A DNA stretch of 64,000 nucleotides from Halomonas sp. KG2 (GTDB lineage Bacteria > Pseudomonadota > Gammaproteobacteria > Pseudomonadales > Halomonadaceae), in assembly GCA_030440445.1 (NCBI GenBank), contig CP098528.1, positions 4,216,001 through 4,280,000 of the forward strand. The letters run 5' to 3'. Shown here piece by piece: positions 1 to 8,919 of the stretch. The notes below the pieces were generated by a model that was given only the letters and a program-made list of their open reading frames with translations, was not told the origin of the DNA and made no database searches. How positions within the stretch are numbered: the first letter of the stretch is position 1; each line of letters starts with the position of its first letter. The position numbers and the translations under genes are program-made.

Positions 1-752
1 GCGTTATTCTATTTAGCCTTCCGACAGCATCAGCGCTCGCGAGCGACAATGTGCACGTTGCAGCCGCTGCGTCGCTGACCGATGCACTAAACGATGCCAT
101 TGCGGTTTATGAAACGCATAATGACGTTGATGTGACCGCGATTTATGCTTCGTCGTCTACCCTTGCTCGACAAATCGCCAGCGGCAGTCCCGCGCAGCTA
201 TTTCTTTCCGCAAATGTGACGTGGATGGATTGGCTTGAAGATCAGCATATCAATGTGCAGCAACGTAGAGATTTACTGCAAAATCGATTGGCGCTTGTTA
301 GTGCCAGCGATAGCGTGCCAATGCAGTTCACCCCAGGGGAAGGCATCGCTATTGAAACGCTATTAGGCGAGCGCGACCGACTGTCCGTGGGAGACCCAGA
401 CCATGTACCGGCCGGTATCTATACCCAGCAAGCACTGGAGACACTGGGCGAATGGGAAGCTCTAGCGCCGCGCCTAGCCCGTGGCAATGATGTGCGCGCT
501 GCATTAGCGCTGGTAGAGCGTGAAGAAACACCCATCGGTGTGGTGTATCAAACGGATGCTTTTGCCAGCAAGGCCGTCAGGGTACTTGGGTTATTCCCAG
601 CCGCCAGCCACGACCCCATTACGTACCCCATCGCCCTGATTGATGCAGAGCAAAACGCTGCTGCCGTGGCGCTACAGGCGTGGTTAACCAGTGAAGAAGC
701 CCTCGCTATCTTTGCCGAGCATGGCTTTGACACAAGCATCAGTGCACCGTGA
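1..752 (+). CDS. modA: Molybdate ABC transporter, periplasmic binding protein ModA (5'-truncated)
   Basis: Binds molybdate in the periplasm and delivers it to ModBC. The reading frame (codons from base 3) is open to the left edge: a hydrophobic stretch ending ASALA, then SDNVHVAAAASLTDAL, reads as the tail of a signal peptide and its cleavage site, so the true start lies upstream. The GTG at 51 is internal. ModA hallmarks are the AAASLTDAL opening and the ASSSTLARQI oxyanion-binding segment. The TGA overlaps the modB GTG by 4 bp. The product is assigned with confidence; only the N-terminus is missing. Confidence 0.93.
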   Translation, partial: VILFSLPTASALASDNVHVAAAASLTDALNDAIAVYETHNDVDVTAIYASSSTLARQIASGSPAQLFLSANVTWMDWLEDQHINVQQRRDLLQNRLALVSASDSVPMQFTPGEGIAIETLLGERDRLSVGDPDHVPAGIYTQQALETLGEWEALAPRLARGNDVRAALALVEREETPIGVVYQTDAFASKAVRVLGLFPAASHDPITYPIALIDAEQNAAAVALQAWLTSEEALAIFAEHGFDTSISAP

Positions 753-1450
753 CGCTTTCTCCAGCGGAGTGGGAGGCTATTCGCCTAAGCTTACTGATCG
801 GCTTAGCGGCGGTTGCATGGATATTGCCCCCAGGCATTGCCGTCGCTTGGTGGCTAGCCCGCTATCATTTTCGCGGGAAAGCATTGGTCAATGGTTTGAT
901 ACACTTGCCACTGGTTCTGCCGCCCGTGGTTGTGGGGTATCTACTGTTAATTGGCTTGGGCAGGCAAGGGGTGTTTGGTCAATGGCTTTACAGCAACTTA
1001 GGCGTATCATTGCCATTTACTTGGCAAGGGGCAGCCGTTGCTAGCGGCGTAATGGCGTTTCCATTACTGGTGAGGGCCCTGCGTTTATCCCTTGAGGCCG
1101 TTGACCCCAAACTCGAAGCGGCTGCCAGCACGCTAGGCGCTAGTCGCTGGCGGGTATTCACCACCATCACATTGCCGCTGGCGATCCCCGGCCTGCTAAC
1201 AGGTACCGTGCTGGCTTTTGCTCGCGCGCTTTCCGAGTTCGGTGCCACTATCACTTTCGCCTCTAATATCCCTGGCGAAACGCGCACCTTACCCCTAGCA
1301 CTCTATACGCTAATTCAGACACCCGGTCAGGAAGCCGCTGCGGCAAGGCTATGTTTTCTCGCCATCATTATTGCCCTGCTCTCGTTAATTGCCTCTGAAT
1401 GGCTAGCGCGCCGCACCCAACAGCGTTTACAGGAACGTGATGCCTACTAA
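749..1450 (+). CDS. modB: Molybdate ABC transporter permease ModB
   Basis: Inner-membrane permease of the molybdate importer, 233 aa, the usual ModB length. It has about five hydrophobic segments and the EAA-type loop (EAASTLGASRWRVFTTITLP) that docks on the ATPase. The GTG start overlaps the modA stop (GTGA), which implies translational coupling. modC follows with a short overlap, giving a compact modABC operon. Confidence 0.93.
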   Translation: MTLSPAEWEAIRLSLLIGLAAVAWILPPGIAVAWWLARYHFRGKALVNGLIHLPLVLPPVVVGYLLLIGLGRQGVFGQWLYSNLGVSLPFTWQGAAVASGVMAFPLLVRALRLSLEAVDPKLEAAASTLGASRWRVFTTITLPLAIPGLLTGTVLAFARALSEFGATITFASNIPGETRTLPLALYTLIQTPGQEAAAARLCFLAIIIALLSLIASEWLARRTQQRLQERDAY

Positions 1451-2555
1451 CCCAACGTCTCCCGACGCCTCTGCCCATTCATCGCTATCGCTCTCTGTTG
1501 AACAACGCCTTGGCAACTTCCAGCTGCAAGCATCGCTCACGCTGCCCGCTAGCGGTGTGACCGGTATTTTTGGCATATCAGGAAGCGGCAAAACCAGCCT
1601 ACTGCGCATTATTGCAGGCTTGGACACACCCGACGTAGGCAAACTGCAGCTCGGCGACCAGGTGCTACTAGACACCCAACAGCGCCAGAATGTACCCGCC
1701 CATCAACGGCGCATTGGCGTTGTGTTCCAGGAGGCGCGTCTTTTTCCTCATTACCGAGTGCGAGGCAACCTCACCTACGGCATGCCTAAACGAGCAACTC
1801 ACCGCTTCGATGAGATTGTCGAATTGCTTGGCATCGGACATTTACTTGAGCGGATACCGGGTACCCTTTCGGGCGGCGAAGCACGCCGAGTCGCCATAGG
1901 CAGGGCACTACTGAGCGATCCTCAGCTACTGCTAATGGATGAGCCACTCTCCGGATTGGATGGGCCACGTAAGCAAGAGCTGTTGCGCTTCATTGCGCGA
2001 CTGACTCGCCAGGTTCAAATCCCGGTGATTTACGTCAGCCACGACCCCGAAGAGATCTCGGCAATTGCTGATCATCTCGTACTGATGAAAGAGGGGCGCG
2101 TTATTGCTAGCGATCCATTACATGGTCTTTTGCAGCGCTTTGATTTAACCGAGGAGCTGGGAGGGTTCGATGCCGCCTCGATTATCGAAGGTCGAGTTGT
2201 CGAACATGACGATGTATACCAGCTAACCCATCTTGCGCTTGATAAGTGTCACCAATTAATAATACCGGGTATATCAGCGCCTGTCGGCAGCCGTTTGCGC
2301 GTACGTATCTTTGCACGGGATATTGCCTTGGCACTCTCACCGACAAAGGACACCAGCTACCGTAATCAGCTCGCGGCTACTATTAAAAAAATGGAAACGT
2401 TGCCCACCAGCCCACACTCGGTGGAGCTGCTGTTGAGCCTTGGTTCTATTCACCTTAGATCACGCTTAACTCGCAAGTCCTCAGATGAAATGAAACTCGC
2501 TGTAGGTAAGCAGGTGACAGCGCTAGTGCGCAGTGTATCGATCTTGCATTACTAA
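1440..2555 (+). CDS. modC: Molybdate ABC transporter ATP-binding protein ModC
   Basis: ATPase driving molybdate import, 371 aa. Walker A GISGSGKTS lies at about residues 45-53, followed by the signature LSGGEARRVAIGRALL, Walker B LLLMDEPLSGLD and the switch His in VSHDPEE. The C-terminal third fits the TOBE/Mop oxyanion-binding domain typical of ModC. The ATG at 1440 is directly preceded by an in-frame GTG at 1437; ATG is preferred. It overlaps the end of modB by 11 bp. No modE regulator is present in the window. Confidence 0.92.
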   Translation: MPTNPTSPDASAHSSLSLSVEQRLGNFQLQASLTLPASGVTGIFGISGSGKTSLLRIIAGLDTPDVGKLQLGDQVLLDTQQRQNVPAHQRRIGVVFQEARLFPHYRVRGNLTYGMPKRATHRFDEIVELLGIGHLLERIPGTLSGGEARRVAIGRALLSDPQLLLMDEPLSGLDGPRKQELLRFIARLTRQVQIPVIYVSHDPEEISAIADHLVLMKEGRVIASDPLHGLLQRFDLTEELGGFDAASIIEGRVVEHDDVYQLTHLALDKCHQLIIPGISAPVGSRLRVRIFARDIALALSPTKDTSYRNQLAATIKKMETLPTSPHSVELLLSLGSIHLRSRLTRKSSDEMKLAVGKQVTALVRSVSILHY

Positions 2556-2727
2556 TACACAACGTCGGAGCTATGAATTGATTTAGCACTCGTTTTATCC
2601 GACGCCAATAGCCCCTACGTGTCAATTGACCGCACCGCCCTCACATTTTCATAAGGAAATTTCAGCTAAAATTGCCAAGCACTCTATATGAAACAACATA
2701 ACACGGCCCAAATAGCGTATCGAGCAA

Positions 2728-3183
2728 ATGCACTTATCACGTTCAGTAGGGACTCTTTGGTATCGCATAGCGCTTTATATGGCGTTTGTGGCGATGCATC
2801 TCCTACTGGGCGGGCCGCTAATTTCGCAGTATCAAGCGGGTGGGCAACATCACGCTAACCACGGCACTGACCACTCCTCTAGCCATTCATCAAGTCACCA
2901 GAATGGAAACCATCATCAGCACGCGGCCCCGCAAGCAAGTCAACATCACCACTCTTCAGGCCATGCTGAAGCGGTAGAGCCGATATTTAACTGGTTTCAC
3001 CAATGTGGCTACTGCGCCGTCTGGCAACAGTTTCCAACGACACCAACCGTTCTTCCCGCGATCAGCCAGCAAGCGTTTATCACGCATGGGCAACTGCTGA
3101 CGCAACCGACACAGGCGATGCGCTCCTGTGATAACTACCCCCACGCGCTAACGCGAGCTCCGCCCTTTTTGCGACGTGTATAA
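2728..3183 (+). CDS. DUF2946 family His-rich membrane/periplasmic protein
   Basis: A 151-aa protein with one N-terminal hydrophobic segment (about residues 10-32), then a low-complexity stretch with 13 His (about residues 40-80), then a CGYC motif in WFHQCGYCAVW and a C-terminal TRAPPF motif. That architecture matches DUF2946 proteins, which often neighbour TonB-dependent metal receptors. The His run and Cys pair suggest metal binding, probably copper given the next gene; this is inference. A short hairpin separates it from the receptor gene, so they may be co-transcribed. The 172-bp stretch before it shows no clear promoter. Confidence 0.75.
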   Translation: MHLSRSVGTLWYRIALYMAFVAMHLLLGGPLISQYQAGGQHHANHGTDHSSSHSSSHQNGNHHQHAAPQASQHHHSSGHAEAVEPIFNWFHQCGYCAVWQQFPTTPTVLPAISQQAFITHGQLLTQPTQAMRSCDNYPHALTRAPPFLRRV

Positions 3184-3206
3184 CGCCACATCGTCAGCCC
3201 TTTCAG

Positions 3207-3224
3207 CCTGAAGCTCGCTTCAGG
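3207..3224 (+). other. Intercistronic hairpin before the copper receptor gene
   Basis: A perfect 8-bp dyad (CCTGAAGC / GCTTCAGG) with a 2-base centre, 26 bases after the DUF2946 stop and 34 before the receptor ATG. No T-run follows, so it is more likely an attenuator or mRNA-stability element than a full terminator. Confidence 0.4.
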
Positions 3225-3258
3225 CGAGTGGCTGTCTACATCAAAAAAAGGGATCATC

Positions 3259-5394
3259 ATGTCGCATCTAGCTACTGGGCATGGCGTCGTTACGCCTGCC
3301 CGTTTAAAAAACCGTTTTCAACGACACGCACTAACATTAAGCATCGCCGCGGCATCGAGCGTGGCTGTTCAAAGCACATGGGCACAGTCGCCTGCCGCTC
3401 ACCACGACCATCATCATGCGCTCAACACCATGGTCGTCACCGCTGTACCGCTAAGCTCGCCACTTACGGTGGAAACTGACCCACGCATACCGCGCCAACC
3501 GGCCCCTGCCAGCGACGGTGCCGACTACCTTCAGACCATTCCGGGGTTCTCTGCCATTCGTAACGGCGGCACCAACGGTGACCCGGTTTTCCGTGGCATG
3601 TTTGGCTCGCGTCTACGGGTGCTGACCAATGGCAGCCAAATGCTAGGCGCTTGCCCGGCGCGCATGGATGCGCCGACGTCTTATATCTCACCTGAAAATT
3701 ACGATAGCCTCACCGTCACCAAAGGGCCACAGTCGGTGCTATGGGGGCCAGGTGCCTCAGCGGCAACGGTGCGCTTTGACCGCGGCCCAGAAGAGTTCGA
3801 TGAAGCGGGCGTACGTGTAGATGGCAGCGTCATGCTGGGCACCTATGGTCGCTTTGATCGCCGCATTGATGCCGCAGTGGGTAATCAAGCGGGCTATCTG
3901 CGCATTACTGGCAACCAATCAGAGGCCAACGACTATAAAGATGGCGACGGCAACGCTGTGCCCTCTCAGTGGGATAAATGGAACGGCGACGTGGCCATAG
4001 GCTGGACACCCGACGACGACACTTGGCTTGAAGTCACCGCTGGCCGAGGAGACGGTGAAGCGCGCTATGCCGGACGGGGCATGGATGGCAGTAAGTTTCT
4101 GCGCGAAACCGTGGGCATACGTTTTCAGCGCGAGAATTTAGGCGAGCACTGGAAACGTCTGGAAATGCAGGCCAACTATGCCTACGCCGACCATATTATG
4201 GATAACTTTACCCTTCGTTCACCGGGCAGCATGAGCATGGGTGGCGGCATGGATATGGGCAGCGGCATGGACATGGGCGGTGGCATGGACATGGGCGGCG
4301 GCATGGATATGAGTAACGGCATGGCCATGCGGGTTGATCGCCGTACTCGAAGTGCGCGCGCTGCGTCCACCTGGGAGTGGGAAAACACCACCTGGATCGC
4401 TGGCGTCGACGTTGAACATCAGGTACACCGCAACCTGGATGGAGAGCGCTGGCAACCCGATTACGAGCAGACCCAGTTCGGCGCCTTCAGCGAGGTCACC
4501 CGGTATATAGGTGAACGTGACCGCCTGATTGGTGGTGCCCGGGTAGACCGCTATCGCGTCAGTGACGAGAGCCTGGATACGGCTACCGCAGGCCTTACCC
4601 GCCGTGACACTCTGCCCAGTGCCTTTGTCCGCTACGAGCAAGATTTAGCCTCAGCACCAATCACTTGGTATGCCGGTGTTGGGCATGTGGAACGCTTTCC
4701 TGACTATTGGGAGCTAAGTTCCAACAAAGCAGGCCCGGCCGGCAGCTTGAATGCCTTCGATGGCGTTCAAGCCGAAAAAACCACCCAGTTGGATATCGGT
4801 GCTCAGTACAACGACCAGCGCTTGAGCGCGTGGGTGTCCGGATATGCAGGATATGTAAACGATTTTATTCTGTTTGATTACAACACAGCGGGCATGGGCA
4901 CTACTCAAATCGATAACATTGATGCCCAGATTGCAGGTGCCGAAGTGGGTGCCAGCTATCAAATAACCGACAACTGGGTGGGCAATGCCTCCCTGGCCTA
5001 TGCCTGGGGACGTAATGCCGACGACAATGAAGCCTTACCTCAAATCCCACCGCTGGAAGCTAATGTTGGCTTGACCTATGCACGCGACGCTTACTCCGTG
5101 GGCGGCCTATGGCGTGGCGTCGCGGCACAAAACCGCACTGCGCTCGAAAAAGGCAATGTCGTCGGCCAAGACCTGGAATCATCCTCAGGTTTCGGGGTGT
5201 TCTCGCTTAATGGCGCGTATCACGCAAGCAACCACCTAACCTTGAGTGTGGGTGTGGATAACGTTTTCGACACCACTTACACCGAGCACCTGAACCTAGC
5301 CGGTAACGCCGCTTTTGGCTACCCCGCTGATCTGGATCGCGGTATTAACGAGCCTGGCCGGATGGTGTGGGCACGGGCCGACTTCAGCTTCTGA
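3259..5394 (+). CDS. TonB-dependent copper receptor (OprC/NosA-like)
   Basis: Outer-membrane beta-barrel receptor of 711 aa. It has a signal peptide (about 1-43, ending WAQS), a plug domain and a barrel ending in the aromatic WARADFSF. The plug contains GACPARMDAPTSYI, with Cys132 and Met136 in a CxxxM arrangement. His312 and Met314 (HIM) give an HxM arrangement. Together these match the CxxxM/HxM copper ligands known for Pseudomonas OprC. Directly after HxM comes a Met-rich tandem repeat (about residues 325-357, 12 Met). The mature N-terminus also starts with AHHDHHHA. Its neighbours (His-rich DUF2946 and PepSY protein) support a metal-uptake role. The NosA/OprC assignment is strong; copper specificity is inferred from the ligands. 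Confidence 0.9.
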   Translation: MSHLATGHGVVTPARLKNRFQRHALTLSIAAASSVAVQSTWAQSPAAHHDHHHALNTMVVTAVPLSSPLTVETDPRIPRQPAPASDGADYLQTIPGFSAIRNGGTNGDPVFRGMFGSRLRVLTNGSQMLGACPARMDAPTSYISPENYDSLTVTKGPQSVLWGPGASAATVRFDRGPEEFDEAGVRVDGSVMLGTYGRFDRRIDAAVGNQAGYLRITGNQSEANDYKDGDGNAVPSQWDKWNGDVAIGWTPDDDTWLEVTAGRGDGEARYAGRGMDGSKFLRETVGIRFQRENLGEHWKRLEMQANYAYADHIMDNFTLRSPGSMSMGGGMDMGSGMDMGGGMDMGGGMDMSNGMAMRVDRRTRSARAASTWEWENTTWIAGVDVEHQVHRNLDGERWQPDYEQTQFGAFSEVTRYIGERDRLIGGARVDRYRVSDESLDTATAGLTRRDTLPSAFVRYEQDLASAPITWYAGVGHVERFPDYWELSSNKAGPAGSLNAFDGVQAEKTTQLDIGAQYNDQRLSAWVSGYAGYVNDFILFDYNTAGMGTTQIDNIDAQIAGAEVGASYQITDNWVGNASLAYAWGRNADDNEALPQIPPLEANVGLTYARDAYSVGGLWRGVAAQNRTALEKGNVVGQDLESSSGFGVFSLNGAYHASNHLTLSVGVDNVFDTTYTEHLNLAGNAAFGYPADLDRGINEPGRMVWARADFSF
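4231..4329 (+). repeat. In-frame Met-rich tandem repeat (18-bp unit) in the copper receptor
   Basis: About five imperfect copies of an 18-bp unit encoding G-G/S-G-M-D-M, giving 12 Met over about 33 residues in what is probably an extracellular loop just after the HxM ligand motif. The repeat structure could change copy number by slippage without breaking the frame. Confidence 0.85.
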
Positions 5395-5400
5395 TTCACT

Positions 5401-5425
5401 CAGGTGCTCAGTAGAGCACCTGTTT
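5401..5425 (+). terminator. Intrinsic terminator after the copper receptor gene
   Basis: Perfect 9-bp stem CAGGTGCTC / GAGCACCTG with an AGTA loop and a short TTT tail, 7 bases after the receptor stop. It covers an in-frame GTG at 5404, which argues against that GTG as the start of the next gene. Confidence 0.65.
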
Positions 5426-5478
5426 CCCCTGACTCATTAAACCAGCAGGCTCGTTGCCTGGTGGTCTGGAGACACTAC

Positions 5479-6849
5479 ATGACGATCGCGTCCTCCTCAC
5501 AAGAAGGTAAACGCAAAACCTTCGATCTTTATCGCGCCGTTTGGCGCTGGCATTTTTACGCTGGCCTTTTGGTGCTGCCGTTTATGATTAGTCTGGCGAT
5601 CACTGGCGGGCTGTATTTATTCAAAGACGAGCTGGACGCGCTGATACACGCTGATGTTGAGCGCGTGGCCGTTCAAGAGGCCACGCTGCCTCCCTCTGCG
5701 CTGGTAAGTGCAGCGCTGACGGCTCATCCCGGCACCGCCGTAAAATTCACCGACCCCGCGACGCCGGATAGCTCCGCGGAGATCACGATTAACACAGCGG
5801 AGGGCGAGCGATTAGCGGTTTACGTTAACCCTTACACGGCTAATGTACTGGGAGCACTGGATGACCGTGGCACCGTGATGTGGACCGTTCGCTATTTACA
5901 CAGCTTGAAATACTTTGGCCCGACGGCGCGCAAACTGATTGAAATAGCTGGCGGCTGGTCAATTCTACTGGTGCTCACCGGCATCTACCTGTGGTGGCCA
6001 CGGCGTAAAGGCGCAGGCGGCGTGGTTAGCGTACGTGGCAAGCCGAAAAGCCGGGTATTCTGGCGCGATTTGCATGCGGTTACCGGGCTATTTGTCGGCG
6101 CCTTTATCGTCTTTCTGGCAATCACGGGCATGCCCTGGTCGGGCGTATGGGGCGGGCAGGTTAACCAGTGGGCCAACGGTAACAATTTTGGCTACCCCGC
6201 CGGGGTGCGCGTTGAAGTGCCCATGTCGGAGGCACGTTTAAACGAACAAAGCCCAACCAATTGGTCACTCGAACAGGCACAACTCCCAGAATCCTCACAG
6301 CAGCCAGGTCAGGCAGAGAGCATCGGCCTTGACGGTGCTGTCGCCATTTTCAATGAACTGGGATTACATAATGGCTATGCTGTCAGCCTGCCGACTACGG
6401 CAACCGGTGTGTACACCGGCTCGGTCTATCCCAATGACCTTAGCCAACAGCGCGTGGTGCACCTTGATCAGTACACTGGCGAGCGCTTGATCGACATGAG
6501 CTATGCCGACTATGGACCCTTGGGCCGCTGGTTGGAATTTGGTATTAACGTGCATATGGGTCAGCAGTTTGGATTATTCAATCAACTCTTGTTCTTGACG
6601 GTCTGCCTCGCCATTATTCTGCTGGCAGTGTCAGCGGCGGTGATGTGGTGGAAACGACGCCCCTCGGGCGCGATGGGAGTCCCACCACTACCGAGCGATA
6701 AACGGGTGTTTCGTGGCCTGACTGTCATGCTGGTGATCGGGGGAGTTATTTTTCCGCTCGTCGGCGCTTCCTTGATCTTTATGCTTATCGTTGACTGGTT
6801 TGTCGTTCAACGCTTACAGGAACGGCGTTTAGCTAGTCAAACTGCCTAA
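5479..6849 (+). CDS. PepSY-associated transmembrane protein
   Basis: Inner-membrane protein of 456 aa. It opens with FDLYRAVWRWHFYAGLLVLPF, the typical start of PepSY_TM proteins found next to TonB metal receptors. Four hydrophobic segments are visible (about 23-47, 157-178, 203-225 and near 370-395), with a last one near the C-terminus; a PepSY-like periplasmic domain lies between the first two. Some family members are thought to reduce metal or siderophore complexes, but the biochemical role is not settled. I chose the ATG at 5479 because GGAGA lies 8 bases upstream and the longer GTG start falls inside a terminator hairpin. Confidence 0.82.
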   Translation: MTIASSSQEGKRKTFDLYRAVWRWHFYAGLLVLPFMISLAITGGLYLFKDELDALIHADVERVAVQEATLPPSALVSAALTAHPGTAVKFTDPATPDSSAEITINTAEGERLAVYVNPYTANVLGALDDRGTVMWTVRYLHSLKYFGPTARKLIEIAGGWSILLVLTGIYLWWPRRKGAGGVVSVRGKPKSRVFWRDLHAVTGLFVGAFIVFLAITGMPWSGVWGGQVNQWANGNNFGYPAGVRVEVPMSEARLNEQSPTNWSLEQAQLPESSQQPGQAESIGLDGAVAIFNELGLHNGYAVSLPTTATGVYTGSVYPNDLSQQRVVHLDQYTGERLIDMSYADYGPLGRWLEFGINVHMGQQFGLFNQLLFLTVCLAIILLAVSAAVMWWKRRPSGAMGVPPLPSDKRVFRGLTVMLVIGGVIFPLVGASLIFMLIVDWFVVQRLQERRLASQTA

Positions 6850-6907
6850 GCCTTGCTCAACAAATCGTTCCTTATCATCAATTCTATGCGCTAATTAATG
6901 AGGAGCT

Positions 6908-6945
6908 GGGAAAATGGTGCTTTTCCACCAATGCACCATTTTCCC
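6908..6945. terminator. Long inverted repeat after the PepSY gene, terminator-like
   Basis: Perfect 13-bp stem GGGAAAATGGTGC / GCACCATTTTCCC around a 12-base loop, 58 bases after the PepSY stop. It lacks a T-run, so it may end transcription weakly or stabilise the 3' end. The remaining bases up to 7141 hold no other gene; I see no clear Zur or MntR box there. Confidence 0.5.
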
Positions 6946-7141
6946 ATGCGCCTGATGTTTATTCCCGCCATCATCCAAGCTCACCTCTCAGCTCATTTCA
7001 ACGCCGTTTATCCGCTTGACATTGGGTTAATTGCGCCACAAACTTAGCCAAGGCTATACTTTTTTCCCAAAAGAAATAAACTTGCACGAAGCAACGCTGC
7101 TTTAATCATCCTCTATCCCATGTAGAGTCTGGAGCTAAATA

Positions 7142-8110
7142 ATGGCAACAAAGCATGCAGTGATCCTATTAACAACGCTGCCTTTAAGTGCGCTGGCAAC
7201 TGCCGATACCCCCCCCTTAAACGTGGTGGCAACGATTGGTATGATCGCCGATGTGGCGCAGGAAGTAGGCGGCGAATGCGTTAATGTGGAAGCCATGATG
7301 GGCCCAGGCGTAGACCCTCATTTGTATCAGGCAAGCGCTAGCGATGTGGCAACGCTGCGAAACGCAGAACAGATTTTCTACTCGGGCTATTCGCTGGAAG
7401 GTCAGCTAGGCGACGTACTGGAAAGGTTCTCCGAGCGCACACCTACGCTTGCCGTCGCCCCTGCCTCGATTGACCCTGCATCATTGATTACCTCACAGGA
7501 TGTGTACGGCATTGATCCTCATCTGTGGATGGACGTTTCTTTATGGGCACAAACACTGCCCACGCTCAATGCCGCGCTGAGTGAAGCACGCCCCGACTGC
7601 GCCGCGACGTTTGATGCCAATACCGAGCGCTATCAGACTCAACTGCTTGCCCTACACGAATGGGTGACAGACAGTATCGCCAGCATTCCCGATGAGCAAC
7701 GCATTCTGGTCACCGCTCACGATGCCTTTGGTTACTTTGGCCGCGCCTACGATATCGACGTGGAAGGCATACAGGGCATTAGCACAGAAACGGAAACGGG
7801 TATTGCTGATATTCGCAACATGACAGATATTGTGGTGGATCGCGCGGTTCCGGCCCTTTTCATCGAGAGCACTATTAATCCGCGCACGGTTCAAGCCGTT
7901 ATTGATGCCGCCCAACAGCGGGGCCAGGTTGTCGAAATTGGCGGTGAACTCTACTCCGATGCCATGGGCGACCCAGACACGGTCGATGGCACTTATATGG
8001 GCATGATCTACCGCAACACCCAGCATATCGTCGAAGCGCTTGGCGGTACCCTGGCACCGCTTCCCGAAGCAATGAACGATTGGGCTACCGAGTGGAAGCT
8101 CGCTCACTAA
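7142..8110 (+). CDS. Mn/Zn ABC transporter substrate-binding protein (TroA/ZnuA family)
   Basis: Periplasmic metal-binding protein, 322 aa, signal peptide about residues 1-21. The cluster A-I ligands are visible: His60 (GVDPHLY), His127 (DPHLW), His193 (VTAHDAFGYF) and Asp273 (LYSDAMGD). His at the third site is the TroA/ZnuA pattern, whereas PsaA-type Mn binders have Glu. There is no His-rich loop as in enteric ZnuA, so Mn or mixed Mn/Zn transport is plausible. GGAG lies 8 bases before the ATG. It is the first gene of a four-gene operon with an ATPase and two permeases. Confidence 0.88.
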   Translation: MATKHAVILLTTLPLSALATADTPPLNVVATIGMIADVAQEVGGECVNVEAMMGPGVDPHLYQASASDVATLRNAEQIFYSGYSLEGQLGDVLERFSERTPTLAVAPASIDPASLITSQDVYGIDPHLWMDVSLWAQTLPTLNAALSEARPDCAATFDANTERYQTQLLALHEWVTDSIASIPDEQRILVTAHDAFGYFGRAYDIDVEGIQGISTETETGIADIRNMTDIVVDRAVPALFIESTINPRTVQAVIDAAQQRGQVVEIGGELYSDAMGDPDTVDGTYMGMIYRNTQHIVEALGGTLAPLPEAMNDWATEWKLAH

Positions 8111-8133
8111 TCATTCAATAAGGCACTGCAACA

Positions 8134-8916
8134 ATGGCGACACCCGCAACAACCGACACGGCGCTCAGCATTCAGAACCTGACCGTCAGCTATCATAATC
8201 AGCCCGTTCTCTGGGATATTAACCTAGAGATTCCTACCGGCGTGATGGCAGGCATTGTCGGCCCTAACGGGGCGGGTAAGAGCACGCTGATCAAGAGCCT
8301 GCTGGAGCTTGTACCATCACTTTCTGGCGAGGTCATGGTGCATGGCCGCCCCTACGCCTCACAGCGCAGGCGCGTTGGCTATGTGCCGCAGCGCTCCAGC
8401 GTCGACTGGGACTTCCCGACCACCGCGCTGGATGTGGTCACCATGGGGCTTTACGGTCGCCTGGGCTGGCTCCGGCGCCCAGGGCGTAAAGAGCGTAACG
8501 AGTCACTGGAAGCCCTGGAGATGGTGGGAATGAGCGCCTACGCCGACCGCCAGATCAGTCAGCTTTCCGGCGGCCAACAGCAGCGAGTGTTTCTGGCCCG
8601 CGCACTGGTGCAACAGGCCGATGTGTACTTTCTCGATGAGCCCATGGCCGGGGTTGATGCCACCACCGAGCGAGCCATCATCGACATTCTGCGCCGTTTG
8701 CGTGATGCGGGTAAAACGCTGATTGTTGTCCACCATGACCTGCAAACCGTACGTAATTACTTCGACTGGCTGTTGCTGCTTAACGTCCGTGTGATTGCCA
8801 GCGGCAAGGCTGACGACGTGTTTAATATTGATTATCTACGTCAGGCGTATGGTGGCCAGATTGCCCTGCTGAACGATAGCGACGCCCTGATGTTCACTGC
8901 TTCGAAGGTAAAATAA
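8134..8916 (+). CDS. Mn/Zn ABC transporter ATP-binding protein
   Basis: ATPase of 260 aa for the metal importer. It shows Walker A GPNGAGKST, signature LSGGQQQRVFLARALV, Walker B YFLDEPMAGVD and switch His in VVHHD. It sits 23 bases after the binding-protein stop and 3 bases before the first permease. It resembles TroB/MntB/ZnuC proteins; the metal cannot be read from the ATPase alone. Confidence 0.9.
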   Translation: MATPATTDTALSIQNLTVSYHNQPVLWDINLEIPTGVMAGIVGPNGAGKSTLIKSLLELVPSLSGEVMVHGRPYASQRRRVGYVPQRSSVDWDFPTTALDVVTMGLYGRLGWLRRPGRKERNESLEALEMVGMSAYADRQISQLSGGQQQRVFLARALVQQADVYFLDEPMAGVDATTERAIIDILRRLRDAGKTLIVVHHDLQTVRNYFDWLLLLNVRVIASGKADDVFNIDYLRQAYGGQIALLNDSDALMFTASKVK

Positions 8917-8919
8917 CCC

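Noticed and set aside
4219..4641. Antisense open frame with many His (HIHAAAHVH pattern) inside the copper receptor
   Set aside because: It is the mirror of the Met/Asp/Gly repeat on the coding strand; it has no SD and overlaps a clear gene.
5404..5478. Longer GTG start for the PepSY protein
   Set aside because: It begins inside a terminator hairpin and lacks an SD; the ATG at 5479 has GGAGA and starts at the conserved N-terminus.
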